Of a DNA stretch of 64,000 nucleotides, positions 1 through 9,101 are shown one piece after another. Origin of the DNA: Phycisphaerae bacterium. GTDB taxonomy: Bacteria > Planctomycetota > Phycisphaerae > UBA1845 > Fen-1342. Location of the stretch: NCBI GenBank assembly GCA_028279405.1, contig JANQNU010000036.1:186001-250000 (forward strand), given 5' to 3'. Under the pieces are notes generated by a model. It did no database searches. It was given only the letters and a program-made list of their open reading frames with translations, and had not been told where the DNA came from. The position numbers and the translations under genes are program-made. The first letter of the stretch is position 1. Every line of letters begins with the position of its first letter.

Positions 1-2
1 CG

Positions 3-2150
3 AGTCCCGAACAGGCGCGGGGCGCCGTGGGGCAGATTGACGTCCGGACGGACGTGTACGCGCTAGGAGTGATCCTCTATCAGCTATTGACCGGGCAGTT
101 TCCCTACGCCGCGACGGGATCGCTCTCGGAGGTGCTGGAGACGATCCAGAAGGTCGAGCCGACGCGACCGCGTGCGTTGCGGCGCGAGTTGGACGACGAG
201 GTCGCAACGATGGTCTTGAAGTGTCTCGCGAAGGAGCCTGAGCGGCGTTATCAATCCGTCGGCGAACTTGCCGGTGACCTGCGGCGGTATTTGGCCGGCG
301 AGCCGATTCTCGCCAAACGCGATAGCGCCTGGTACACCTTGCGAAAGGGTCTGGCCCGCTACCGCACGGCGGTTCGGGTCGTATCTGTGCTGGGCCTGGG
401 CACACTTGCGTGGGCGATTTCGGTCTCGATCTTCTATCGCCGAGCGACGACGGCCGAGAACCTGGCGCAACAGAATCTGGGTGCGGCACGGACGGCGCGG
501 ATCCATGCCGAGCGCGAGGCGGCGAAGGCCGGTGCCATCAATACGTTTCTGCAGGATATGTTGCGATCGGTCGACCCGTGGGAGGAGGGACGCGATGTGC
601 GGGTCAAGGACGTGCTGGACAAGACCGCCGGCGAGATCGATCGGCGGTTCGCCGACCAGCCGGAGGTAGCCGCTGCACTGCACGCGACCCTCGGCGCGAC
701 TTACCTGCAGTTGGGCGCTGATGCCGCCGCCGAGCGCCATCTCACGCAGGCCCATCAGATGAACGAGTCGCTCTATGACGAGGACGCACTCGAGATGTCT
801 CGTCATCTGATTCGCATGAGTCATCTGCATCTGCGGCTGGGTGCGTACGACGAGGCCGAGCAGGCTTCGCGAACCGCGGCTGAGAACATTGAGCGGTTGC
901 TCGGCCGTGATCATATCGAGACCCTGCGGGCAGCCGAGAACCGTGCGATGGTGCTGAACCACCGTGGAGAGGCGCAGCCGGCCATCGAACGCTGGGAGGA
1001 GCTGTTGCCGCAGATCATTGCGGTGGCGGGAGAAAACAGCCGGGAGCACCTGAAGATCACGCACAACCTCGCGCAGGCGTACCAGATGCAGGGTGAACTC
1101 GACCGTGCCCGGGCGCTTTTCGAGGATTTGCTCGAGCGGCAACGGCTCGTCCTCGGGCCGCAGCACGTCGAGACCTTGACCTCCCTGAACGTCCTGGGAA
1201 CGGTCCTGCGCTACCAGCAGCAGTTCGAGCCGGCCGAGAAGGCGATGCGCGAAGCGCTGGAAGGGTTGCGGGCGGCGTTGGGGGAGGACCATGTCTCGAC
1301 GCTGATCGTGCTGGCCAGCCTCGGCAACCTGATGGCCGATATGGGGCGGATGGATGAGGCCGAGCGCTACATGCGTCGGGCGCTCGAAATCCGCAAGGCG
1401 CAGTATGCGCCCGATCATCCCGAAACGTTGGTCGCAATCAGCAATCTGGCGGTGCTGTTGAGCGACACCCGCCGGCCCGACCAAGCGGAGGCGGTTTTGC
1501 GCGAAGCGCTGGACGCCGCTCGTCCGCAGCTCCCGGAAAGCAACACGCAGCTCCAGACACTGCTCAACAACCTCGCGTACGCGATCCAGCAGCAGGAGCG
1601 TTATGCGGAGGCGGCCGCCATGTTTCGGGAGGCGTACGACCTCCGTCGGGAGCATCTTGGACCGAAACACGCCCACACACTGCTGTCGATGCGCAACCTC
1701 GCCTACGCTTTGTTCAAGATACCGGACGCCGAGGCGGCGGCCGCGTTGTACCGGGAAGCGATCAGCCTGCACGAAGAGGCGTTGGGCCCGGAGTCATTCG
1801 ACACCATCATCTTGATGAACAACTACGCGCAGCTTCTGGTCAGCCAGGATCGGTTGGCGGAGGCCGCCGATCTCGCAGCGACGGTCGTCGACCGGGCCCG
1901 CGTGGCACTGCCCGCGAAACACTGGGCGATCTTCGCGTTCCAGGGCAACTACGGAACGTATCTGATGCAGATCGATCGGAACGACGAGGCCGAGCGCGAA
2001 CTGCTCGCGGCTCACGCCGGCCTGGTCGAGGCTTACGGTACGGACCATGCCCGCACGCGCGGCGTCGCGAACCGGCTCGTCGAGTTGTACGAGAAGCTCG
2101 ACCGGGAAGACGCCGCCGACCGCTACCGGGCGCCAGCTGACGCGCCCTAG
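3..2150 (+). CDS. Serine/threonine protein kinase with TPR domain (5' truncated)
   Basis: The reading frame is open to the left edge, so the N-terminal kinase half is missing. The first visible residues, SPEQARG, are the APE-type motif at the end of the activation loop; DVYALGVILYQLLTG (subdomain IX) and ERRYQSVGELAGDLRRYL (end of kinase domain) follow. One membrane segment is encoded at about 375-440. The remaining ~550 residues are degenerate TPR units of the LGxxHxxTLxxxxNLA kind. By family knowledge this is a cytoplasmic Hanks-type kinase anchored by one helix with a TPR protein-interaction domain, an architecture common in planctomycetes. The GTG at 27 is internal and not the true start. 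The substrate is unknown. Confidence 0.9.
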   Translation, partial: SPEQARGAVGQIDVRTDVYALGVILYQLLTGQFPYAATGSLSEVLETIQKVEPTRPRALRRELDDEVATMVLKCLAKEPERRYQSVGELAGDLRRYLAGEPILAKRDSAWYTLRKGLARYRTAVRVVSVLGLGTLAWAISVSIFYRRATTAENLAQQNLGAARTARIHAEREAAKAGAINTFLQDMLRSVDPWEEGRDVRVKDVLDKTAGEIDRRFADQPEVAAALHATLGATYLQLGADAAAERHLTQAHQMNESLYDEDALEMSRHLIRMSHLHLRLGAYDEAEQASRTAAENIERLLGRDHIETLRAAENRAMVLNHRGEAQPAIERWEELLPQIIAVAGENSREHLKITHNLAQAYQMQGELDRARALFEDLLERQRLVLGPQHVETLTSLNVLGTVLRYQQQFEPAEKAMREALEGLRAALGEDHVSTLIVLASLGNLMADMGRMDEAERYMRRALEIRKAQYAPDHPETLVAISNLAVLLSDTRRPDQAEAVLREALDAARPQLPESNTQLQTLLNNLAYAIQQQERYAEAAAMFREAYDLRREHLGPKHAHTLLSMRNLAYALFKIPDAEAAAALYREAISLHEEALGPESFDTIILMNNYAQLLVSQDRLAEAADLAATVVDRARVALPAKHWAIFAFQGNYGTYLMQIDRNDEAERELLAAHAGLVEAYGTDHARTRGVANRLVELYEKLDREDAADRYRAPADAP

Positions 2151-2157
2151 CGCCCCT

Positions 2158-3033
2158 CTACGACCATGCCCGGTTGGCGAGTGTCCGACAGTACGTTGCA
2201 AACTCGTGCGTCAATGCGACCTCGGCGGGATCGGCTGATCTGGCGGCCTGTTCGTCGTCTCCCTTCCTGACGGCTTGCGCCCGCGCGATCAAACCCCGCC
2301 AGTTTGGCTCCAAAGCCGCCTGTGCCCAGGTCATGGCCGCTTTCTTCGATGCAACCGTTCCGGTCTCGAGCGTATGCAGGATCCGGCAACACAATCCGAC
2401 CCAGAACGCCTGCCAAGCGACCATGGGCATCGGTAGCCCCGTCGCGAGGAACCGATCCAAGGTCCGGCGGACCTCTGTACGCAAGTCGGCTGGCGTCACC
2501 GGGTCGACCAGGTCCTTCGGGCTCGGCCCGGCCAGAACGGTTCCCCGCTCGCGCAGTGTCCAGCGCACGACCTGGTTGTTGTCATGCTCGGAACGCACCA
2601 ATGCCTTTCCCCCGTGATCCAGGTACCAGAAGGGATACGCCAAAGGCGGAGTCCCCAACAGTCCCGGGTCCGCCCAATCGTCCGGTCGCGGCTCTCCCGG
2701 AGGGTCGCGCGGCACGGTCGTCCAGCGTCGCAGGATTGGTGCCGGCGCATACGAGCCCTCGAGTCCGGTTCGCCAGTAGAGGCACGGCAACTCGTGAATC
2801 CGCTCGTGAAGATGCTGTAAGGCCTCTAATGCGCCGGGTGTGAGCTCTTCTCGCGTCACCACGATGAAGTCGCAGTCGCTGAATTCGCTATGGTCGCCGA
2901 TCGCGAAGGAACCCTGCAGGTAAGCGCCGACGAAGTTCTCCGCGAGCGCCGCCTGTGCACCTTCCAGCCAGTAGGACAGGACCGTGTTGAGTTCTGCGTA
3001 CGGCGTCGGTTCGTCGTCCCGGCGATCAACCAC
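2158..3033 (-). CDS. Nucleotidyltransferase-like protein (aminoglycoside adenylyltransferase type)
   Basis: The protein has the nucleotidyltransferase fold signature: LQGSFAIGD followed by SDCDFIVV, that is GS-x(n)-DxD, where the aspartates would bind metal. The C-terminal ~120 residues are helical, as in ANT(3'')/DUF4111-like proteins. Family members transfer a nucleotide to an aminoglycoside or another small alcohol; the substrate here cannot be told, and resistance is not implied. The frame extends upstream to 3135, but that part lies inside the neighbouring peptidase gene. The GTG at 3033 is chosen because it gives a normal N-terminus just before the conserved YAELN...LQGSF stretch and overlaps the upstream stop by only 8 bp, suggesting translational coupling. 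Length is about 291 residues. Confidence 0.7.
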   Translation of the reverse strand: MVDRRDDEPTPYAELNTVLSYWLEGAQAALAENFVGAYLQGSFAIGDHSEFSDCDFIVVTREELTPGALEALQHLHERIHELPCLYWRTGLEGSYAPAPILRRWTTVPRDPPGEPRPDDWADPGLLGTPPLAYPFWYLDHGGKALVRSEHDNNQVVRWTLRERGTVLAGPSPKDLVDPVTPADLRTEVRRTLDRFLATGLPMPMVAWQAFWVGLCCRILHTLETGTVASKKAAMTWAQAALEPNWRGLIARAQAVRKGDDEQAARSADPAEVALTHEFATYCRTLANRAWS

Positions 3034-4630
3034 CCGTGACCAGCGCGACGAAACAGTTGATGTCGCCCACCGAGACCTGATCGTCGTCATTGCAGTCGGC
3101 GTTGTCACGACTGCATCCGGGGAACTGTTTGTCATATCCGGCCGGATCGGTCAAAGCGAGTACGAATCCATTGATATCGCCGACCGAAACCATTCCGTCA
3201 CAGTTCATGTCGCCCGGCAACAGCACGGGTGCCACCGTTATCGACATCACGTCGCCGACGCCGGGCACCTGACCGTCCGACGGCGTGACTGTGCAGGTCA
3301 CGACGCTGCCCGCGGCCTGGCGCGGGATCGCATCGGAATGGGCGGCGGACGTTACCCGACGGATCTCCACATCGTCCACAGTCCAGACGTATTCATAACG
3401 TACAAGGTCGAAGTCCATGTCATCGAAGACATTCTCCGTCAGGACCCGGCAGAAGATCACGTCGTTCGTCGTCGGTGCGGCCGGGTCAGGGGCGACGCCG
3501 ATCGCTGCCGGCGGACGGTTGAAGTCAGCGGTGCGCTCGGTACGGACCTCGAGCGGAGCGCGCACGAGCTGTTCGTCGTTGAGGAAGAACTCGACGTGCC
3601 AAGTTCCGGTGATCGAGTGCATGGCCTCGATGTCGAACCAGAACCAGATCCAACCCCAGCGCCAATCCGGGTTGTCCAGCGGCCACGTCGGCGTCTCCCA
3701 TTCGATCGTGCCGTCCGGACGCTCGAAGATCATGCGGTACGTGCTGTCGGCGGGCAGGTTAGCGATCTGCGTCCAGATGAACAGGAACGGGTCGCTGGTG
3801 GCGATCTGGCTGTCACGGGGTGTTTTGAAGGGCCAGCCGGGAATGACGCGCAGGTCCTCGTGGGTGAAGCCGAAATCCCACAGGTAGCTCGTCTCAATAA
3901 ACGACGGCTGGTTGGCCCAGTTACCCGCGCCAGCATTGCAGGCGCCGGCATAGGGTTCGACCGCGACGCCGTTCACCTCGGTTTCGAAATGCAGGTGCGG
4001 ACCGCTGCTGTTGCCGCTCGATGCAACCTCGCCGATCTGCGTACCCGCAGGGACGAACTGCCCGAGTGACACGCTCACGCTGCCGTTCTTGAGGTGAAAA
4101 TAGCTTGTGTGGTGTCCGTTGCCGTGGTCTAGTACGACCAGGTTCGATACTTGCCCCAGCGCCTGCGTATTCATGTCCGGCTCGCCATCGTGCGTGAAGA
4201 TGACTGTGCCGTCGAGGGCGGCAAAAACCGGCACGCCGACCGACTGCTCGCCGAAACTGCGCAGATAGGTGTCGACCCCGCGATGCCCGTTATAGGTGTA
4301 TTCGGAACAGCGCCAATCCAGGATGCCACTCGTCGGATCGAGATCGACATAGTTCAGTTCGATCACGTCCCCGTAGAGTGTCCCGCCCATCGGAATGAAG
4401 GGATAGGGTGCAATGGCGCTGCCCGCCCGCGGGTTCGGAACAGATGAAAGATACCGCGCATTCCGGGCGGCCTCCTCGCGGACCCAGGCGCGCTCGAGCG
4501 GACCAATGCAGTTGTCCGTCGCCCACATGCTGCCGGTCCCGCCCAGACCGCCGGCGGACTGCCCAACGGCGGAGTCCGCCGATAGCAGGACCAACGAGAC
4601 GATGGCTATTGTTGACCACATGCGGTTCAT
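3026..4630 (-). CDS. Secreted M23 family metallopeptidase with dockerin-like C-terminus
   Basis: A signal peptide (MNRMWSTIAIVSLVLLSADSA) is followed by an M23/LytM domain with its zinc ligands visible: HRGVD at about residues 116-120 and GPHLHFE at about 211-217, plus the HTSYFHL strand. M23 enzymes cut peptidoglycan cross-bridges or other glycine-rich peptides outside the cytoplasm. A middle region with an Ig-like fold follows. The last ~65 residues form two calcium-loop-like repeats (GDMNCDGMVSVGDINGFV and DCNDDDQVSVGDINCFV), a dockerin-like tag shared with two other proteins in this window. The start is ATG at 4630, with GGAGGAG seven bases upstream; a GTG lies immediately before it at 4633. 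Confidence 0.88.
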   Translation of the reverse strand: MNRMWSTIAIVSLVLLSADSAVGQSAGGLGGTGSMWATDNCIGPLERAWVREEAARNARYLSSVPNPRAGSAIAPYPFIPMGGTLYGDVIELNYVDLDPTSGILDWRCSEYTYNGHRGVDTYLRSFGEQSVGVPVFAALDGTVIFTHDGEPDMNTQALGQVSNLVVLDHGNGHHTSYFHLKNGSVSVSLGQFVPAGTQIGEVASSGNSSGPHLHFETEVNGVAVEPYAGACNAGAGNWANQPSFIETSYLWDFGFTHEDLRVIPGWPFKTPRDSQIATSDPFLFIWTQIANLPADSTYRMIFERPDGTIEWETPTWPLDNPDWRWGWIWFWFDIEAMHSITGTWHVEFFLNDEQLVRAPLEVRTERTADFNRPPAAIGVAPDPAAPTTNDVIFCRVLTENVFDDMDFDLVRYEYVWTVDDVEIRRVTSAAHSDAIPRQAAGSVVTCTVTPSDGQVPGVGDVMSITVAPVLLPGDMNCDGMVSVGDINGFVLALTDPAGYDKQFPGCSRDNADCNDDDQVSVGDINCFVALVTGG

Positions 4631-4757
4631 CACCAGTCTCCTCCAGGGACGGATCGGCTACGTCCCCCTTATCGTACCGGGGCGAGTCGGTGGTGCGGAA
4701 CGGAATCGCGCGTTTTTCCTCCCCCTGCAGTATCCCCATCCGAGTGGGTCCCAAAAG

Positions 4758-4790
4758 AAAACGGTCGGCCTCGATGAGACCGACCGTTTT
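4758..4790 (-). terminator. Intrinsic terminator after the PEP-CTERM gene
   Basis: A perfect 11-bp inverted repeat (AAAACGGTCGG at 4758-4768, CCGACCGTTTT at 4780-4790) surrounds an 11-base loop. Read leftward, the stem is followed by a U-rich run (UUUUCUUUUGG), the expected form of a rho-independent terminator for the gene ending at 4816. It separates that gene from the peptidase gene starting at 4630. Confidence 0.85.
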
Positions 4791-4815
4791 GATCGTTGTC
4801 TATCAGTGCTTGCGC

Positions 4816-5436
4816 CTAGCGGCGACGAAGCATGACGACGCCGAGACCGAGCAGCAAGGCTGCGGCCGGCTCGGGGACGTTGATCTGGACGCCGTTGAAG
4901 AGGCCCGAAGCGCCCCAGGTCGTGCCACCGTTGCTCGAGAACCGATAGCCATCAAACGTGGCAGCGGCCGAAGCGACAGGGGCGGTGTTGGGGGTCAGGG
5001 TCTCCCACAGGAGCGACTGCGTCGTGGTCGGGCCGTCGAGGACGAACCAATACGACGTGTTGGCCTCGAGCGTGAACGGCGCAGCCGTCGTGATCGAGAC
5101 CTCACCGACCGGCGTGTTCGGGCCGACCGCGACCGGCGCAAACGGAGCCAGTTCGACGCCCGGGTTGCCGCCGACATCCGAGAAGATACCGCCGCTGAGC
5201 TCGCTTCCAGGATCGGTGTTCGAGATCAACGCAACCAGGTCCACGAAGGGCATGGCGGTGCCGCCCATCGTCAGCCCGACGGCCTTGGTCCGGTCCGCAC
5301 CGTCGGGGTTCAACCCGAGGTTCGAGCCGGTGCCGCTGCCGGTACCGGGCAAGTTGCTCAGCAGCGCGTCTCCGGCGCTCACCTGAACGGCAAGCAGGAG
5401 ACCGCCGAGCAACACTTTCGTGAATGCACGCATCAT
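4816..5436 (-). CDS. PEP-CTERM sorting domain exported protein
   Basis: A protein of about 206 residues with an N-terminal signal peptide (MMRAFTKVLLGGLLLAVQVSAG) and a C-terminal VPEPAAALLLGLGVVMLRRR tail. The tail is the PEP-CTERM signal: VPEP, a hydrophobic helix and an arginine cluster. By family knowledge such proteins are processed by exosortase and linked to extracellular polysaccharide or the cell surface. The middle, rich in Gly, Thr and Asn, resembles the choice-of-anchor beta-sandwich regions seen with this tail; no enzyme motif is visible. The start is the ATG pair at 5436/5433 behind a GGGAGGAGAAGG ribosome binding site. It ends in front of the terminator at 4758-4790, so it is probably a single-gene transcript. 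Confidence 0.85.
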   Translation of the reverse strand: MMRAFTKVLLGGLLLAVQVSAGDALLSNLPGTGSGTGSNLGLNPDGADRTKAVGLTMGGTAMPFVDLVALISNTDPGSELSGGIFSDVGGNPGVELAPFAPVAVGPNTPVGEVSITTAAPFTLEANTSYWFVLDGPTTTQSLLWETLTPNTAPVASAAATFDGYRFSSNGGTTWGASGLFNGVQINVPEPAAALLLGLGVVMLRRR

Positions 5437-5765
5437 CCTTCTCCTCCCAAATTTGAGGTTCTGGTCGCACGCCTGGACACCCTCCACAGAATGCCCGCGC
5501 TGAGATGAACGCGTACGACCCCAGGATCTATACCTAGACTGTCAACGGTACCGATCACGGGTCCCCGAAGCAAGTCCATTTTAGGACCATGTTTACCGAT
5601 TTTCGCATTCCGACCACACGAAGCGTAAATGAGAGAATGAACGAGTGTAACAACCACGGACGAATACACTTATGGGACGATCAAAGTGGAGTACCGCGCG
5701 TAGCACCCGGCGCTGACGGTCGACGTCTCGCGACCGGTGCTTCCCGGCCGAGACGGTCGCTAGGG
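5437..5765. other. Intergenic region without recognised gene
   Basis: This stretch lies between the start of the PEP-CTERM gene and the stop of the FAD oxidoreductase gene. It must hold the leftward promoter of the PEP-CTERM gene, but no -35/-10 pair stands out. No hairpin, tRNA-like structure or convincing small gene is seen. Confidence 0.5.
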
Positions 5766-6935
5766 CTAGCTGGCGAGGGGGCGAGGCGGGCGGTTGATCC
5801 AGTGGACGAGCGGGCTGGCGAGGACCGGCGCGAAGGCCAGCACTCCGATCGCCATTTGGACGAGACCTGGTCGACGGAGCATGGCGCTCGTGGCACGGCA
5901 GAGCGCCTGACGTTGCCGAATCATGCGTCGGTGTTGGTCGGTCCAGGCGCGCTCCAAACGGTCGTCCCAACGCGCGGCTCCCTGAGGTATCAGCTCTCCC
6001 GCTGCCCACGCGCAATCGAGGGCGCACGCCATTCCTTCACCGGTGAAGGGTTCGACATAGCCGGCGGCGTCGCCGATCAGCAGCAGCCGTTTGGCGGCGA
6101 CGCGCGACGGACGACGGGTCAATCCGGGCGTGCCACGCCAGGGAAGCTGTTCGAGTCCGGGGATCGGGGGCAACCCCGCGGAGCGGAGCACGCGTGCCGC
6201 TACGGTCCCCATGTTCCCGTCCCCTTTGAGGGCGCTCGTGTTCAGCGCTGCACCAACGTCGAGCCGTTGATCGACCAGCTGTGCGACACCGACATACCCG
6301 TCGGAAGAGACGCCCATGAAGATCGTGCCGGGTTTGTATTCCGGTGGTGCGTTATTCACGATGACGCCGGCGCCCACTCGCGCGTCTGCAGCGATGTTCG
6401 GGACGATCTCGCTGTGCCGAAGCGCGCGCCGGTCGCCCAGGCCACCAGCCGCAACAACCACCCGCGCTGCGATGTCGGCGTCAGCACTTCGCGATTGCAG
6501 ATGGACCGTGCGTGCACTTCGTCCGAGTGCGCCCAATGTTGCAACGGAGTCCGGCAGAAATGCGACGCCGGCACGGACGGCGGCGTCGATCAGCGCTGCG
6601 TCGAGCCATCCGCGCGAGATCACTGCCCCGCCCGGCAAGCCGAGGTTCGCGCGGCGCCCGCCGGCGGCCAGCGCCATTCGGCGCAGCGGTTGGGCATGTC
6701 GCGCCTCCAGGAGCGAAGCAAGGCCCATCCGTTCCAGCGCGCGGATACCACGTCGACTCAGGCAGCCGCCGCAGACTTTGTCGCGCGGGAACGTTGCGCG
6801 GTCGACGAGCAGGACGCGGGCGCCGCGACGTGCGGCTTCGCGCGCGGCCATCGAGCCGGCGGGGCCGGCGCCGATCACCACGGCATCCCAGATCGAGTTC
6901 GCTGCGTCGGTAAGGCCGATCGTCGCCGCACTCAT
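5766..6935 (-). CDS. FAD-dependent oxidoreductase, geranylgeranyl reductase-like family
   Basis: The N-terminus carries the Rossmann dinucleotide-binding motif AVVIGAGPAGSMAAREAARRG followed by VLLVDRATFPRDKVCGGCLS, which is characteristic of the geranylgeranyl reductase/flavin hydroxylase group. LLIGDAAGYVEPFTGEGM is the second FAD contact (GD motif). The protein is about 389 residues. It is the last gene of a leftward operon after a type III PKS and a methyltransferase. The ATG at 6935 overlaps the methyltransferase stop by 4 bp (ATGA) and has GGAG nine bases upstream, which decides the start over the GTG at 6950. By comparison with PKS-methyltransferase-flavoprotein operons that make alkylresorcinols and alkylquinones, it probably oxidises or reduces the polyketide; the exact reaction is inference. 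Confidence 0.82.
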   Translation of the reverse strand: MSAATIGLTDAANSIWDAVVIGAGPAGSMAAREAARRGARVLLVDRATFPRDKVCGGCLSRRGIRALERMGLASLLEARHAQPLRRMALAAGGRRANLGLPGGAVISRGWLDAALIDAAVRAGVAFLPDSVATLGALGRSARTVHLQSRSADADIAARVVVAAGGLGDRRALRHSEIVPNIAADARVGAGVIVNNAPPEYKPGTIFMGVSSDGYVGVAQLVDQRLDVGAALNTSALKGDGNMGTVAARVLRSAGLPPIPGLEQLPWRGTPGLTRRPSRVAAKRLLLIGDAAGYVEPFTGEGMACALDCAWAAGELIPQGAARWDDRLERAWTDQHRRMIRQRQALCRATSAMLRRPGLVQMAIGVLAFAPVLASPLVHWINRPPRPLAS

Positions 6936-7642
6936 CTTGATCCGCTCCACGTCAACAAATAGCGGCAGGGCCAGCGGCGGCGCACGTCGGCATTATCGAG
7001 TCCGGCTTCTGATGCAAGCTCCCGAACCTCTGCGATCCGAAACGCGGCGCAAACCGAGCGCGGACCGTCCGTGTGCACGACCTCGCAGCGCGTCAACAAC
7101 TGCGTCGCGGCCAGCGACAGCAGTAGTCCGGGCCGACTTCGCACGAGATCGTAGACTGCAAGCCCGCCGGACGTTGCCGACTTCATGTTTCGCAGCAAAT
7201 CGACAGCTTGCGCGCGGTGAAGATGGTGGAGGAAGAGTGAACTGATGATGCAATCGAAGCCGGCGGGCAGGGGCTCTTTTGTGACGTCGAGCTGGGTAAA
7301 GTCCGCCTGGATGCGGTTGGCCGCGGTGTTCTCTGTTGCGAGCTGGATCGCTTTCGGGCTGATATCGCAGCCGGCAAGCTCGACACGTAGGCCGGCACGC
7401 GCGGCGCGGCGCCCGATTCCGACCAGTACGTCCCCTCCCCCGCAGCCGACATCCAGAATCCGAAAGGGCCGCGTCGGCGTTGCTTGGCTGCGAATCGCGG
7501 ACCAAATGGTGCCGACGCTACCGCTCCAGGCGTTGAGTCGCGCAATTCCCCGCAGCGCAGCGCGATGCCGGGCCGGATCGAGGTCTGGCTGATCCATGAT
7601 CTCCGGTTCGACGACGCGCTGACGGAGGTCCGAGAGTATCAT
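6932..7642 (-). CDS. Class I SAM-dependent methyltransferase of the type III PKS operon
   Basis: The SAM-binding motif I (ILDVGCGGGDVLVGIG), the acidic second strand (LAGCDISPKAIQLA) and FDCIISSLFLHHL in motif IV place this ~236-residue protein in the class I methyltransferases. It sits between the type III PKS (67 bp upstream) and the flavoprotein (4-bp overlap), so the three are very likely one transcript. The likely substrate is the phenolic or pyrone product of the PKS, by analogy with similar operons; this is inferred. The start at 7642 (ATG) has GAGG nine bases upstream. Confidence 0.82.
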   Translation of the reverse strand: MILSDLRQRVVEPEIMDQPDLDPARHRAALRGIARLNAWSGSVGTIWSAIRSQATPTRPFRILDVGCGGGDVLVGIGRRAARAGLRVELAGCDISPKAIQLATENTAANRIQADFTQLDVTKEPLPAGFDCIISSLFLHHLHRAQAVDLLRNMKSATSGGLAVYDLVRSRPGLLLSLAATQLLTRCEVVHTDGPRSVCAAFRIAEVRELASEAGLDNADVRRRWPCRYLLTWSGSR

Positions 7643-7709
7643 CGAATCGATCCTCGACGCATGGTCCGCGGACGCACGCCGCGATGACGCGGGGTGATCA
7701 CGACAGCGG

Positions 7710-8828
7710 TCATGCGGCGTCCCAATCCAGGTGCAGCAACGCGAGTTCGATTGTCAGACCCGGGCCGAATGCCATCGCGACGCATGTCCCGTTGCGCCGC
7801 GCGCCGAGCAGTTCGTTGAGAATGAACAGAATGGTCGGCGACGACATGTTGCCATAGTGACGGAGAATGTGTCGCGAATGCGAGAGCGCGTCGGGCGCCA
7901 GTTCGAGGCATTCTTCGACCGCGTCGAGAATCTGAGGGCCGCCGGGATGAACGAGCCAATGGTCGACGGCGGCGCGCGACAAGCCGTTGTCCGCCAGGAA
8001 GCGGTCGATTGCTTCGGGTAGCGCGTCGGCCAGCGTCGCGGGCAGTTCCTGAGACAGTGCGAGGCGCAGCCCATGGTCGCTGGCGGTCCAGACCATCTGG
8101 TTGGCGACTTTCGGTAGCGTCGAACACCGGCAGTCCACGATGCGCACCGCGGAACGGTTCGGCGAAAGCAGCAGCGCGGCGGCCCCGTCGGAGAACAGCA
8201 TGTTGGCCGTCAACTGATCGATATTCTCGGAATATTGAAAATGCAGTGAGGACAGTTCACAGCAGACGATCAGCGCGGACCGTTCCGCACCGCGCATCTG
8301 GTGGGTGAGGCGCAGCGCTGCGATCGCCGCCGAGCAGCCCATGAAGCCCAGGTTCCAGCGATCGACGTCGGCATCGATTGGGGCGTTGGCGAATACCGGT
8401 CGTTCGAGCCCCGGGGAGGATGCGTGTGTGCAGCTCACGGTGACCAGCGCCTGGACCGCTCGAAGCTGTTCCGGCGTGAACGCGCCGAGCGCGCGCGCGA
8501 CCATCGGAGCCGCGGCCTCGTCGAACACCGCGCTGCGCGCGGTCATTCCGGGTCCGTGGGGCTGGTCGGTCGCGGCTTGGTAGAGTGAATCGGTGAGGTC
8601 GGGAGTTTGGTAGTCGAGTGCCGCGAGGTAGCGGGTCTCGATGCCGGTGAGGCGCATGATTCGCCGAAGAATGCGGTTGGTGCGCTCGCCGAGGGCTGCC
8701 TGCTCGAAGACGTCGCTCGATTCGTCGAGATGCAGGGCTCGGCGCGGAACTGCGGTTCCGATTCCGTGGATATAGGCGCTAGGACTCAATCTTGTGGTAC
8801 TCCGTTGCGCTGGCGAGTACCCAATCAT
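7710..8828 (-). CDS. Type III polyketide synthase (chalcone/alkylpyrone synthase family)
   Basis: The 372-residue protein has the full catalytic triad of type III PKS: Cys133 in VTVSCTHASSPG, His294 in WLVHPGG and Asn327 in HYGNMSSP, plus the C-terminal AFGPGLTIE loop. These enzymes extend a starter acyl-CoA with malonyl-CoA and cyclise the product without an acyl carrier protein. Bacterial relatives with a downstream methyltransferase and flavoprotein make long-chain alkylresorcinols, alkylpyrones or methylated quinone lipids. The real starter unit cannot be read from sequence. It is the first gene of the leftward three-gene operon; its promoter must lie in 8829-9101, divergent from the HEAT-repeat gene. 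Confidence 0.92.
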   Translation of the reverse strand: MIGYSPAQRSTTRLSPSAYIHGIGTAVPRRALHLDESSDVFEQAALGERTNRILRRIMRLTGIETRYLAALDYQTPDLTDSLYQAATDQPHGPGMTARSAVFDEAAAPMVARALGAFTPEQLRAVQALVTVSCTHASSPGLERPVFANAPIDADVDRWNLGFMGCSAAIAALRLTHQMRGAERSALIVCCELSSLHFQYSENIDQLTANMLFSDGAAALLLSPNRSAVRIVDCRCSTLPKVANQMVWTASDHGLRLALSQELPATLADALPEAIDRFLADNGLSRAAVDHWLVHPGGPQILDAVEECLELAPDALSHSRHILRHYGNMSSPTILFILNELLGARRNGTCVAMAFGPGLTIELALLHLDWDAA

Positions 8829-9024
8829 AGTCCAGTTTCCCGCCCACGGCGAGCCGAACCCGGTTTAGTCGCTACGAAGCGGATTCGGGCGGATCTGAGG
8901 GGAGCAATATCGATACGGCCCCGTGGCACCCGCGGTCTTGGCCAAGACACGTCGTCTCCACAATGCGCCAGCGCGAGCGAGCGCTTGATGAGACGTTTGG
9001 TCCTATGGGTAAAGATCATTTTCT

Positions 9025-9054
9025 TACGAATCGACCGCGATCGAGTGATAGAAT
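9025..9054 (+). promoter_or_regulatory. Putative promoter of the HEAT-repeat gene
   Basis: An extended -10 element, TG-A-TAGAAT (box at 9049-9054), is preceded at 18 bp by TACGAA (9025-9030), a poor -35 match. The predicted transcript would start about 40 bases before the ATG at 9102. Only the extended -10 is persuasive. Confidence 0.35.
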
Positions 9055-9101
9055 CCCCCGACGTCGAGGGGACGTCGTCATGCAATCGGGAGGTCTGACA
9101 C

